The notes beneath the pieces are model-generated. The model was not told where the DNA came from. It made no database searches and saw only the letters and a program-made list of their open reading frames with translations. Position numbers and translations under genes: made by a program. From NCBI RefSeq assembly GCF_904846685.1, contig NZ_CAJHBQ010000003.1:124001-188000 (forward strand): a stretch of DNA of 64,000 bases, in the 5' to 3' direction. The DNA is from Psychrobacter submarinus (lineage in GTDB: Bacteria > Pseudomonadota > Gammaproteobacteria > Pseudomonadales > Moraxellaceae). Every line of letters begins with the position of its first letter. Positions within the stretch are counted from its first letter, which is position 1. This document shows, piece after piece, positions 18,989 through 27,968 of this stretch.

Positions 18989-20230
18989 ATGTTTATTAAA
19001 CTCTTTTATACGCTGCGAACTTACGGCGTACCCGTCACGACTCGCGAGCTGCTCGATCTCAATGCCGCGCTCGATAAAGGGCTGATGATGCAGCCGCATC
19101 CTGAGAGCTCAGCAGACTCAGAGTATCCAGAGCTGCAGACTTTTGCCAGTCGTGAGGACATGTATCGGCTGATAAGGCTTTGCATGGTCAAAGACGAGCG
19201 TCACTTTGATAAGTTCGATCGGGCGATGGCAGATTACTTCGAAGGCGTAGATAGCTTAGATATCGATGAGCTGATGAATAAGCTGACCGATATCCCCAAA
19301 GAGTGGCTCGATCTCAAGCTCGATCCCAAAAACCTAACCGATGAGCAGCGCCGTTTGTTAGATAAGTATGGCTCGCTAGAGGAGCTGATGAAAGCGCTAG
19401 AGGAGCGCCTAAAAGAGCAAAAAGAGCGTCATCAAGGCGGCAGTAAATGGGTCGGCACTGGCGGCAGCTCTCCTTTTGGCGCTTATGGCGATCATCCCGA
19501 AGGTGTACGCGTCGGCGGTGAGTCGCGTAAGGGCAGTGCAGTCAAAGTCTGGGAGCAGCGTAAGTATCGTAACCTTGATGATGATAAACAGCTTGGCACG
19601 CGCCAGATCCAAATGGCGCTGCGCAACTTGCGTCAGTTTGCACGTACTGGTAGCGAGGATGAGCTAGATATCCATGAGACCATTAAGCGTACCGCCAAAA
19701 AAGGCGTGCTCGATATTCATATGCAGCCTGAGCGCCGTAACCGCGTCAAAGTACTCATGCTATTCGATGTCGGCGGCAGTATGGATATCCATGTTGAAGC
19801 CTTAGAGAAGCTGTTTTCAGCGGCGAAAAATGAATTTAAAACCTTAGAGTTTTTCTACTTTCATAACTGTCTGTATGACTATGTGTGGGAGGATAATAAC
19901 CGTCGCCACAGTAATCCTATGCCGACTTACGAGCTGCTTAATAAGTACGGGCGCGAGTACCGAGTGATATTTGTAGGGGACGCATCTATGTCACCGTATG
20001 AGCTGTTTTCAGTCGGCGGCAGCGTTGAGTATATGAACAACGAAGCGGGAGTAGTCTGGCTAAAGCGTGTGCTCGCGCACTTCGATAAAGTCGCTTGGCT
20101 TAACCCAGAAGAAGCCGCGTTCTGGTCTTATACGCAAACCATCACTGAGATAAAACAGATCTTTGACAACCACATGTATCCGATGACTCTGCATGGGGTA
20201 GAGGATATGACCGCTTATTTGGCAAGGTAG
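18989..20230 (+). CDS. VWA (CoxE-like) domain protein, partner of MoxR
   Basis: 413-residue cytosolic protein with a helical N-terminal half (conserved 'YGVPVTTRELLDLN' start), a charged linker (about 115-155, Lys/Glu-rich, then Gly/Ser-rich), and a C-terminal von Willebrand A domain. The MIDAS site is DVGGSM (D260-S264), where Gly replaces the first Ser of the classical DxSxS; such variants are common in MoxR-linked VWA proteins. It probably binds the upstream ATPase and a target protein, with metal bound at the MIDAS. It ends in a terminator and forms a two-gene unit. Confidence 0.9.
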   Translation: MFIKLFYTLRTYGVPVTTRELLDLNAALDKGLMMQPHPESSADSEYPELQTFASREDMYRLIRLCMVKDERHFDKFDRAMADYFEGVDSLDIDELMNKLTDIPKEWLDLKLDPKNLTDEQRRLLDKYGSLEELMKALEERLKEQKERHQGGSKWVGTGGSSPFGAYGDHPEGVRVGGESRKGSAVKVWEQRKYRNLDDDKQLGTRQIQMALRNLRQFARTGSEDELDIHETIKRTAKKGVLDIHMQPERRNRVKVLMLFDVGGSMDIHVEALEKLFSAAKNEFKTLEFFYFHNCLYDYVWEDNNRRHSNPMPTYELLNKYGREYRVIFVGDASMSPYELFSVGGSVEYMNNEAGVVWLKRVLAHFDKVAWLNPEEAAFWSYTQTITEIKQIFDNHMYPMTLHGVEDMTAYLAR

Positions 20231-20268
20231 TTTCTCGTCAAAAAGTATAGCCATAAACGTAATGGTAT

Positions 20269-20303
20269 AAAGGTCGATATCCACAGATAGCGACCTTTTT
20301 TAT
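20269..20303 (+). terminator. Terminator of the MoxR-VWA unit
   Basis: AAAGGTCG (20269-20276) pairs with CGACCTTT (20291-20298) and is followed by a T-run. Confidence 0.8.
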
Positions 20304-20452
20304 CATTTATAATATTTATTGATATCATCGACTTTATTATTATTTGTTGCTAAAGTGATTTTTAGCGAGCAACGGATTGTGCTGCTGCTGCCTTCGTTTT
20401 ATATTGTCCTATATTTGCCTTATTTCACCTGTTATTAATACTCGAGACGCTC

Positions 20453-21763
20453 ATGATTTTCAAAAAACATCACATCGCAATCTTGCTACCTACGCTTATG
20501 GTTGTAGGCTGTGCTAGCCAAAAGCCTGCCACTCAGCCGACTAAGCCGGTACGCCAAGGTAATGTGCAAGTCACCCAAACGCAAACCATCACGGTTAAGC
20601 CAAAGCCAGTTGTCAGACCGCAAGTGGTAACGCCTGCACCAAAACCAAGCTATACTAGTTTCTCAGACTGGAAGTCAGACTTCAGTATGCGCGCGATATC
20701 TGCCGGCAAAAACCCTGCCGATATTCAGCGTTTATTAGCCTCAGCTAATCTCAATCAACAAGTCATCTCGCTAGACTCGAGCCAACCAGAATTTTCTAAA
20801 ATGCCATGGGACTATGCCGACTCCGCCGTATCAAGTGGTAGAGTCAGTACTGGCCAGCGCAAGTTTAATGAGCAGCGTTCTTATTTATCTAGCCTTGAGT
20901 CGCGTTATGGTGTTCCGGCTGAGATAATAGCGGCGATTTGGGGTATGGAGTCGTCTTTTGGCGCAGTGACAGGTAACAGCTATATACCAAGCTCGCTTGC
21001 CAGCCTTGCTTATGATGGCCGCCGCCAAGCGTTTGCCGAAGAGCAGCTCTTAGCATTGGCTGACTTATTGCAGCGCGGTGATGTGTATTGGTCGCAGCTC
21101 GATGGCTCATGGGCCGGCGGCATGGGTGAGACGCAGTTCATCCCAAAGACTTGGCTCGATTATGGCGTGGATGGCGACTATAACGGTCATCGTAACCCGT
21201 GGTCTACCAAAGATGCGCTCGCCTCCACGGCCAATTATCTCAACGCTTCAGGGTGGGTACGCGGTCTGGCGCCATTTTATGAAGCGACGCTTCCTGCCTC
21301 GTTCGATTACTCTTTAGTCGGCACGAAGCAAACAGCGGCAAGATGGGCGTCAATGGGTCTCGACACTATAGAAGATGTCAATCTAGATGCCAATACGATG
21401 ATGGAGCTGTGGTTACCAGCCGGTAAGGATGGTCCTATCTTGCTGCTAAGCCCAAACTTTGATGTGATCAAAGTCTATAACAACTCTTCTAACTATGCAT
21501 TGGGCGTAAGTCTACTTGGCAAAGCGATAACGGGTCAAAGTGGCCTACGTACATCATGGCCGCGATACGAGCGTCCGCTATCGACCATACAAGTCAAAAA
21601 TTTGCAGCGCCGTTTGACTAGCGCAGGCTACGATACCAAGGGCGCTGATGGTATCATCGGTACCAATACGCGCAAGGCTTTTCAGCGCTGGCAAGCGGCT
21701 AATGGGCAAACGCCAGATGGTTTTATCACCCAGCGTAGCGCGATATCTTTAACTGGCTGGTGA
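20453..21763 (+). CDS. Lipoprotein lytic murein transglycosylase with peptidoglycan-binding domain
   Basis: Cleaves the MurNAc-GlcNAc bond of peptidoglycan with 1,6-anhydro ring formation. The signal peptide ends in a lipobox (VVGC, Cys20) followed by a Pro/Lys/Thr-rich linker (21-66). The MltB-like SLT_2 domain holds the catalytic glutamate in 'AIWGMESSFG' (E166) and the 'GGMGETQFIPKTWLDYGVDGDYNG' fold motif. A C-terminal PG_binding_1 domain (about 380-436: 'VKNLQRRLTSAGYD', 'GIIGTNTRKAFQRWQ') follows. It is probably attached to the outer membrane. 436 residues matches the multi-domain members of the family. Confidence 0.92.
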   Translation: MIFKKHHIAILLPTLMVVGCASQKPATQPTKPVRQGNVQVTQTQTITVKPKPVVRPQVVTPAPKPSYTSFSDWKSDFSMRAISAGKNPADIQRLLASANLNQQVISLDSSQPEFSKMPWDYADSAVSSGRVSTGQRKFNEQRSYLSSLESRYGVPAEIIAAIWGMESSFGAVTGNSYIPSSLASLAYDGRRQAFAEEQLLALADLLQRGDVYWSQLDGSWAGGMGETQFIPKTWLDYGVDGDYNGHRNPWSTKDALASTANYLNASGWVRGLAPFYEATLPASFDYSLVGTKQTAARWASMGLDTIEDVNLDANTMMELWLPAGKDGPILLLSPNFDVIKVYNNSSNYALGVSLLGKAITGQSGLRTSWPRYERPLSTIQVKNLQRRLTSAGYDTKGADGIIGTNTRKAFQRWQAANGQTPDGFITQRSAISLTGW

Positions 21764-21799
21764 GCGGATCTGATTATGCCTTTTTTTAAAAGTGACTAT

Positions 21800-21859
21800 T
21801 GGCATAAATTAAAGTGGCATAAATTGAAGTGGCATAAATTAAAGTGGCATAGATCAAAG
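21800..21859. repeat. 15-bp tandem repeat, four copies
   Basis: Four adjacent 15-bp units with consensus TGGCATAAATTAAAG at 21800, 21815, 21830 and 21845; copies 1 and 3 are identical, copies 2 and 4 have one and two substitutions. It lies between the transglycosylase stop and the terminator hairpin. Confidence 0.93.
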
Positions 21860-21900
21860 CTTAACGATTAAATGTTTTTTCTAAAATGAAGCAAAAGCTA

Positions 21901-21929
21901 AAAAGCATCCGAGTTAGGATGCTTTTTTT
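21901..21929 (+). terminator. Intrinsic terminator after the lytic transglycosylase
   Basis: AAAAGCATCC (21901-21910) pairs with GGATGCTTTT (21917-21926), a 10-bp stem with a 6-nt loop and a T-tract. Confidence 0.93.
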
Positions 21930-21990
21930 GTAAAGTCTAAATGATTTGGGTTAAATGATTTGGGTTAGGTGCTTTTGGTTAGGTGACAGT

Positions 21991-23082
21991 CTAAACGTAG
22001 GGCGCGTCAGGGCAATGTGCAGCCTTAATTTCATTATCTGTAGGCTGACGAGTGATAGTGATGGCGCTTTGCTGCTCAGGCTGCCAGTTGATAAGTTGCA
22101 TATCGGCGAAGCTCTCAAGCCAGCCGCCCATGGGCCAGTGTTGCCACTTCTCATAAAAGCGATTGGCATTGACAACGATGCTTGAGAGGTGATTAAGCGG
22201 CGGACGATAGACACTGTGCTGCTGATGATAGATAATATCACCAGTCAAATAAAACTCAATATTTAGTTCGCGTGCCATAAAAGCAAAGTCCGTGTCTTCA
22301 GCACCATAACCGATGTAATGAGTATCAAAACCGCCAATCTTTCCAAACTGAGTACGGCTAATGGCAAAGCATAAACTCCAAAACGCGCCATAGTCTTGCG
22401 TACGCTCAATTGTTCTTTTCGCTCTGTTAGTTATCTTCGCGGACTCTAATTCTATACTGTCAGTGGATTCGGCAGCTTGTTCAACCGCCTGATCAACCGC
22501 CTGATCAACCGCTTGTTCAACAAGATTATGACGATAAGGATTAGTCACCGCGAGAGCGTTTAGTTCAGCATTGCCCCAATCACCTTGTTGTAATTTACCA
22601 GACTCATTATCGGTTAGCGGACGCGTCAGATAGAGCGGCTGACCCATAAGTAGGGCACTGGGATGCGCGGCTAGCTTCGCGCTTAATTGCTTGGTAAAAG
22701 TCGTCGACACGATACAATCGACATCCAAAAATATCAGCTGCTCATAACTGGCTTTAGCTGCGCCAAGATTGCGGTTTCGGCCAATATCGAACCCTGTTTT
22801 TTCTATAGCGTCGTTTTCGTTGTCCGACAGCAGATCTCGTTGATTAGCCGCTGCTAAATCCCTCTCTTTACTGTCCGAAGTAGGGATTTGCACGATATTG
22901 AGTGGATACTCAGCTAAGCGCTTAGGGTCAGCATCATCGTTGACGATAATGATCTCAGCAGGCTGCACGCTACCATTAGCTAAACTACTAAGGAGGTTAT
23001 AAAGGTGGCGATTACGACCATAGCAAGTGGTAATGACGCTGACATCGATAGTTTTAGGTCGAGGGTGGTTTGCTTGATTCAT
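21991..23082 (-). CDS. Glycosyltransferase family 2 protein
   Basis: 363-residue GT-A fold transferase. The N-terminal 'SVITTCYGRNRHLYNLLSSL' and 'EIIIVND' nucleotide-binding part, the DxD-like 'FLDVDCIV' and the C-terminal galactosyltransferase-like 'GYGAEDTDFAFMAR' block are clear. Donor and acceptor cannot be told. A Glu/Asp/Ala/Gln insertion in the middle carries four 4-residue repeats (VEQA/VDQA), matching a 12-bp DNA repeat. It is the last of four glycosyltransferase genes on this strand, 21 bp after the previous one, so they are likely cotranscribed. Confidence 0.87.
   Translation of the reverse strand: MNQANHPRPKTIDVSVITTCYGRNRHLYNLLSSLANGSVQPAEIIIVNDDADPKRLAEYPLNIVQIPTSDSKERDLAAANQRDLLSDNENDAIEKTGFDIGRNRNLGAAKASYEQLIFLDVDCIVSTTFTKQLSAKLAAHPSALLMGQPLYLTRPLTDNESGKLQQGDWGNAELNALAVTNPYRHNLVEQAVDQAVDQAVEQAAESTDSIELESAKITNRAKRTIERTQDYGAFWSLCFAISRTQFGKIGGFDTHYIGYGAEDTDFAFMARELNIEFYLTGDIIYHQQHSVYRPPLNHLSSIVVNANRFYEKWQHWPMGGWLESFADMQLINWQPEQQSAITITRQPTDNEIKAAHCPDAPYV
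22475..22522. repeat. 12-bp tandem repeat inside the GT2 gene
   Basis: Four 12-bp units (GCTTGTTCAACC, GCCTGATCAACC twice, GCTTGTTCAACA) that keep the reading frame and encode VEQA, VDQA, VDQA, VEQA on the minus strand. It is an in-frame slippage repeat in a variable loop. Confidence 0.9.
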
Positions 23083-23103
23083 AGTTTATTTTTATTGTAT
23101 TAA

Positions 23104-24327
23104 TCATTTAGGAGTCATATCTAGCTTTGGTAATAACCAGTCCTGAAACCAGGGTTTAGTAGCCGGATACTCAATAAAGCTGTCCATCAAGGCTTGGGCC
23201 GCGGTTTTGGTGTTTGTTTCATCTACCGTATTGTTACTCACTCGGTTGCTGTCTGGCTTAGCAGATGAAGTGAGTAAACTGCCGAGACTAGGAGGGTTTT
23301 TTGACGCGTCTACAAATTGTTGCCAACTCATCGCCCGCCCTTGTGCGATAAGCGCCTCTGCCATCACTTCTTGCTCACGATGCGGCCGCTCATCTGGTAG
23401 CACTACTAATGGTGTCTTGTGATGATAAGCTTGCGCGATAGCATTGAGTCCGCACGCCATTATCAACAGATCGCTATGCATAAGAAAAGGCGAGACATCA
23501 GTTACTTGCGCGGCGATATCAACATAGCTACGTTTGTTATCAGCGATTGGCCCAAGCGATATAATCAAGGCATCAGGGTACATCTCTCGCAGTTTTGGCA
23601 GCTTAGCGTCAATCGCCTCATGGCCACCATAGCCTTTAATCACTGTAATAATCTTTGGGTGTTGTTCAGCTTTATCGGTTAGATTAAACTTTGTAGCAGG
23701 GTTTGAGCCATTATTATCGTCTTCAATCAGGTCGGCTAGTGATACTATAAATGCATCATAAGAGATGGACTTGGCGCTCTTTTCAGGCAAAAAATCTAAG
23801 TATAAGGTTTTTTGTTGAAGCCAGTCGTCGGTCTCATCTGCCTCTAAGGCTTTCGGGTAGGGCGCAAGTAAGCCTAGGGCCCCAGCAAAAGCGTTGAGAT
23901 GCGGTTCGTCATCGCGAATACCTGCAAGCCTAACGTAAAGATAAGGCACGCTAGCGGCGCGGCAGAGCATAGCGACTTCAACGCTGACATCGATAATCAT
24001 TAGATCGATGCTATGCTGCTGAATAGCATTTAAGAGTTGTAGGCTACGAGTTTGGATATCGTGATTACCTATAGGAGAGTAATGCAGACTTGCCGGCTGC
24101 CAGTACTTGCCTGCACGGCCAGCCAAAATATCATCCTCTCGCTCATCCTCTGCATTAAGACGAATAATTTGGTCATTTTTGATAGTCGTAAAAGTATAAG
24201 CGTCTATGGCAAGGCTGGTAAAAACGATAAAGGTGTTACGTAAGCTGATAGGCATAAGCGCGGCTAGTTTATCCGCTTGTCGGCAATGACCTGAGCCGTG
24301 GTGGTGAGCATAATAGCCAATGCGCAT
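23104..24327 (-). CDS. GT-B glycosyltransferase, MurG/GT28-like
   Basis: 407-residue protein starting 'MRIGYYAHHHGSGHCRQADKLAAL', the glycine/histidine-rich N-terminal loop of MurG-like and related GT-B transferases. The C-terminal part has 'ADNKRSYVDIAAQVTDVSPFL' and 'LIMACGLNAIAQAYHHKTPLVVLPDERPHREQ', the usual donor-binding region with the conserved Gly and Glu. No signal peptide or membrane helix; it is expected on the cytoplasmic face of the membrane. Its substrate is unknown. It lies 45 bp downstream of the GT4 gene and 21 bp upstream of the GT2 gene. Confidence 0.82.
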   Translation of the reverse strand: MRIGYYAHHHGSGHCRQADKLAALMPISLRNTFIVFTSLAIDAYTFTTIKNDQIIRLNAEDEREDDILAGRAGKYWQPASLHYSPIGNHDIQTRSLQLLNAIQQHSIDLMIIDVSVEVAMLCRAASVPYLYVRLAGIRDDEPHLNAFAGALGLLAPYPKALEADETDDWLQQKTLYLDFLPEKSAKSISYDAFIVSLADLIEDDNNGSNPATKFNLTDKAEQHPKIITVIKGYGGHEAIDAKLPKLREMYPDALIISLGPIADNKRSYVDIAAQVTDVSPFLMHSDLLIMACGLNAIAQAYHHKTPLVVLPDERPHREQEVMAEALIAQGRAMSWQQFVDASKNPPSLGSLLTSSAKPDSNRVSNNTVDETNTKTAAQALMDSFIEYPATKPWFQDWLLPKLDMTPK

Positions 24328-24372
24328 AAAAATTCCAAAGATTATATAAAGGTTAAAGGTTTAAAGTAAAAA

Positions 24373-25686
24373 TTAAACGACTCTTTCAACTTTCTGCTTC
24401 CTAGTTTCATCTTTATTTTGAGTAGTCGCTTCACTTGGATTATCAACACTATTTTGACGATTAATATTTGAAACAGTATTGCTAGCTTTAAAATTAGCGC
24501 TATCTGATACTAAAGGTTCTAGCGATAACGCTTGTCTATATAAATCGACATAGCCATCGACCATAGCCGCAACCGAACAAAACTGCTCAGCACGCGTGCG
24601 ACAAGCCGCTCTTGAGCGAGTCTTAATAGTATCAAAAGCTGCTACAAAGGCCTGCTCATTACACTTAGGGACGATAATACCTGTCTCATCGTTGATAATC
24701 TCTGCCGCAGCGCCTACGTCGAAGCCTATCACTGGCGTACCGCAGGCTAAGCTCTCAGCCAAAGTGAGGCCATATGGCTCATCCCAAGTACTCGTAAATA
24801 GCATGGCGGTTGCTTGACACAAATAGTCGTTGATTTGATCTTTGGTTAAGTGACCCACGTAAGTGAATAGCGCCTCGCCATCTGCCTTATCGGCATCCGC
24901 TGCCAGTAGTGGCGCAACTTTGCTATCAAAATACTCTTGATTACTTTTGGGACCTGCGATAATCAAGCGTTTACCTGCTGCCTGACAGTATTGCATCGCT
25001 AAGTGTGTGCCTTTTTCGGGGCAAATACGCCCATACCAAAAATAAACCTCCTCGTTAATAGGCTCAATATTGGCTGTAAAAGAGTCGACATCGATACCGT
25101 TATAGACCACATGTGATGGCACAAACTCGTCAAACAGCTGCTGCTGATGAGCGCTGATTGAAGTAAATTGCGTGGCAGTGCCTTGCTGCAGGGTTAATAA
25201 AGCTAAGCGTATATGCGGAAAAATAGGCGTATGAAAGGTAGTAAAAAAACGCTTACCAAATGCCTGACCCGTTAGCATCGGTACGTGATACAGACTATGG
25301 TTATGGACGATATCAATCTCGCCGCGATTGTCTCTGGCAATGATGTCGCTAAGCGCCTGCTGATATACAAGATACTGATACATATCCTCACGGCTCATAC
25401 CGACAGAGTCGTGCTCATTGTCATAAACTAAAGCATCAAACTGTTCGCGAGTCATGAGCGGCTGTAGGTTAGCCTGCGTTTGGCTGTCCTCATGAGCATA
25501 GAGCAGTACGTCATGACCGCGCGCGACTAGCTCATCACATAGTAGCTGAGTAATCATCTCCAAACCGCCAGCATAAGGCTGTGCAATCGGATAGAGCGAA
25601 TGAGCGATGATAGCGATCTTTAGAGGCGCGTGCATAGGCGGCGCAGAGCGAATCTGCATCGAAGCTTTAGGATGTGTCAGTGACAT
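24373..25686 (-). CDS. Glycosyltransferase family 4 protein
   Basis: GT-B transferase with an N-terminal 'IAIIAHSLYPIAQPYAGGLEMITQLLCDELVARGHDV' acceptor half and a C-terminal 'YGRICPEKGTHLAMQYC' to 'LAESLACGTPVIGFDVGAAAEII' donor half containing the E-x7-E type motif of the family. From ATG 25686 the protein has 437 residues. The frame is open upstream to 25845, overlapping the previous gene by 31 bp, but those residues are not family-like; ATGs nearer 'MQIRSAPP' and 'MHAPLKIA' are also possible. The C-terminal ~40 residues are Asn/Ser/Lys-rich. Confidence 0.87.
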   Translation of the reverse strand: MSLTHPKASMQIRSAPPMHAPLKIAIIAHSLYPIAQPYAGGLEMITQLLCDELVARGHDVLLYAHEDSQTQANLQPLMTREQFDALVYDNEHDSVGMSREDMYQYLVYQQALSDIIARDNRGEIDIVHNHSLYHVPMLTGQAFGKRFFTTFHTPIFPHIRLALLTLQQGTATQFTSISAHQQQLFDEFVPSHVVYNGIDVDSFTANIEPINEEVYFWYGRICPEKGTHLAMQYCQAAGKRLIIAGPKSNQEYFDSKVAPLLAADADKADGEALFTYVGHLTKDQINDYLCQATAMLFTSTWDEPYGLTLAESLACGTPVIGFDVGAAAEIINDETGIIVPKCNEQAFVAAFDTIKTRSRAACRTRAEQFCSVAAMVDGYVDLYRQALSLEPLVSDSANFKASNTVSNINRQNSVDNPSEATTQNKDETRKQKVERVV

Positions 25687-25814
25687 AATGTGTCCAGTAA
25701 GGGGCGATAAGGAGAATGTAAGTATTGTATTTATGCCGGTATTATATTTATATCGGTTTAAACGTTCGTTATAGCTTTTATTATCAATAGCCGCACAAGC
25801 TGAATAAAAAACAG

Positions 25815-27479
25815 CTAAGAGCTTGCGGCTTCTTTGTCCGTGCAAGCTTTATTAATAGAGTGACGGCTCATAGCTGTTGATGGAATAGCTTTAGCCTTTG
25901 CTAATGAGGTAGCCGTTTTGCTTGGCTTACGCACAGCTTTATACTGGCTACGCGTTTTAAAATTAATAATTTGTCCCTCTGTTCGCTGATAACGATAGTT
26001 GTCTAGCGCTACGTTTGCCGCTAGCACTTTTATCAAACAAATCACTAAAGCAGCAATAAACAACACCGGCGAATAAAGCGGTGAAAAAGGCGCAACTAGT
26101 AGCAAAGTAGCCAAGTTAAGCGTCAATAGCAGTTTAGGTAGCGCCCTGATATTGGCTATAAAGGTCGAGCGAGAGGTACTGCTGAGCGTTTGTTTGGGCG
26201 TACAAATAAAAGGTTTATCACGGCCCCAAAGTACTGGCATCCACGATAAAGCGCCAAACTCCCAAAAATTCAGGTGCAGCAGCCAAGCTCGCGTTTGTTT
26301 TTTTAACGACTCATATCTTTGTAGAAGAAAGGCAGGCTTACGACTAGTTTGTTTAGCGCTATGTATTTGCTGGTTAAGAGGGGCGCTATCATGACTATAA
26401 GCCCAAAAGCGTCTGCCTAAAAACAGCGCGTAGCTGGCAAAAACGGCATACAAAGGCGCGAGTAATAACTGAAAATTTGCTGCAAAATTAAGTAATAAAG
26501 CGCCAGTAACCATCAGGACACACGTTAGCTGCAACAAAATAAATAAGCCAGTGAAGTTGACCCAAGCGCTAAGCTGCGAGAGATGCGCTCTGATATAAGA
26601 TAGGCGCTCAGAGTTTTGTTGAGCTTTAAAAGGTGGTTTCTCTGCTACCGACGCTTGCTTATCAGTAGCAAAATAAGAGCTCAGCACTTGCATATTGCCA
26701 TAAATCCAGCGCTGTCTTTGACAGATAAGATCCGGCAAAGTGTTGGGCAACAGGCCTGTCGCTATCACTTTAGGGATAAACTGACTCTTCAGCCCTTGCC
26801 GGTGCATCAAGACACCCATCTGCGCATCTTCAGTAATAGACGCGCCAGACCAGCCGCCTAGTTGGGTAAGGGCTTGCCTGCGAATAACTGCAAAAGTACC
26901 CGTTGATAACGCGCGCTGACGGTTGAAAGGGCGGTACAGATGATAATTAAAATAATGGTTTAATTCGCTATGCACATCTATTAGGCCTTTATCGCGATAA
27001 AACTGCGGGAACTGCAACAAAGCATGAGTAGGATAGTCTACTATTGCTTGAGCGATAGCTTCTCTAGCATGAGGGAGCGCTTGATAATCACTATCGACTA
27101 CCACAATATGACTACAGCTTGTGTCCATCAACTCTAGCGCTAAGTTCAGCGCTCCTGATTTAAAGTTATCCACTTTATCCACATGATAAAAACGTACTTT
27201 AAGCTCACTTGCCAAACTGGCGCAATAAGCGGCCAAAGGCTCGTACAAGGCTTTATCTGTATGGTTGTTATCGATAATGAGAATCTCGTCATTAGCGGAC
27301 TTAATGGCTAGCAAAGACTCAATAGTCGCTGTGACAACCTCAAACGGTTCAGCACGAGTCATAATCTGAAAACTTAAACTAACCGTATCCTCATTGTCCA
27401 AACCTTCAGCATAAGAGCTGCGGCTTGAATGATAAGTAGTGAAATTAGGCGCAAAAGCAGTCACTTCATTAACGGTCAT
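25815..27479 (-). CDS. Membrane glycosyltransferase family 2 protein (cellulose synthase-like)
   Basis: 554-residue processive-type GT2. It has the D,D,D,QxxRW pattern: 'ILIIDNNH', 'VVVDSDY', 'ITEDAQMGVLMH' and QRQRW, typical of beta-glycan synthases and related enzymes. Four hydrophobic segments follow: two around residues 300-350 and two around 445-485. The C-terminal 60 residues are Lys/Arg/Thr-rich. It is the first gene of the glycosyltransferase set and may make or extend a surface glycan, but no PilZ domain, export or polymerase gene is linked. Confidence 0.85.
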   Translation of the reverse strand: MTVNEVTAFAPNFTTYHSSRSSYAEGLDNEDTVSLSFQIMTRAEPFEVVTATIESLLAIKSANDEILIIDNNHTDKALYEPLAAYCASLASELKVRFYHVDKVDNFKSGALNLALELMDTSCSHIVVVDSDYQALPHAREAIAQAIVDYPTHALLQFPQFYRDKGLIDVHSELNHYFNYHLYRPFNRQRALSTGTFAVIRRQALTQLGGWSGASITEDAQMGVLMHRQGLKSQFIPKVIATGLLPNTLPDLICQRQRWIYGNMQVLSSYFATDKQASVAEKPPFKAQQNSERLSYIRAHLSQLSAWVNFTGLFILLQLTCVLMVTGALLLNFAANFQLLLAPLYAVFASYALFLGRRFWAYSHDSAPLNQQIHSAKQTSRKPAFLLQRYESLKKQTRAWLLHLNFWEFGALSWMPVLWGRDKPFICTPKQTLSSTSRSTFIANIRALPKLLLTLNLATLLLVAPFSPLYSPVLFIAALVICLIKVLAANVALDNYRYQRTEGQIINFKTRSQYKAVRKPSKTATSLAKAKAIPSTAMSRHSINKACTDKEAASS

Positions 27480-27968
27480 GATCTATCCTTGAGCATCCAC
27501 GTAACTTATGGCTAATAGGGTTAAGTATTGATAATTATAATTTTAAAGTTATTTTTATAATTTTAGGCGTCAGTCATGTAAGAACAGAGCTGTTAATAGT
27601 AAAGCTATGCTCAGTTATAAAGTCATAATAATATGGTTTGATAGCTCAAATTAGACAAGAATTGTCGTAAAAATAGCCTAAGTGTAACGGTGAGTAATTT
27701 AGGTAAGAAAGTGTTAGTTATTAGGTGGTTAGCGTCCAGATTAGTTGCTGTATCGTCTTCTACTGATTTCTAGCACCTGCATTTAGCTAGCAGACAGGTT
27801 TTATGATTCAGAGTCATATTTGTTTACTCTAATGTATAGCTGGCGAGTAAAGTGTTATAGTCGGACCAAGCTAACATGAACGTATATTCACTTAGTGCTT
27901 TGCCTAAATGAGCATAAGCAGAATTTTATAGAGTTCGTTAAAAAGCATAATGTTTTGATAAGGATAAG
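27480..27968. other. 489-bp gene-free divergent spacer
   Basis: AT-rich spacer between the divergent glycosyltransferase cluster and the glutathionyl-hydroquinone reductase gene. Promoters for both directions must lie here, but I see no strong -35/-10 pair. AT-only palindrome-like sequence (TAATTATAATTTT) occurs near 27530-27560. No RNA gene or small coding frame is convincing. Confidence 0.4.
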
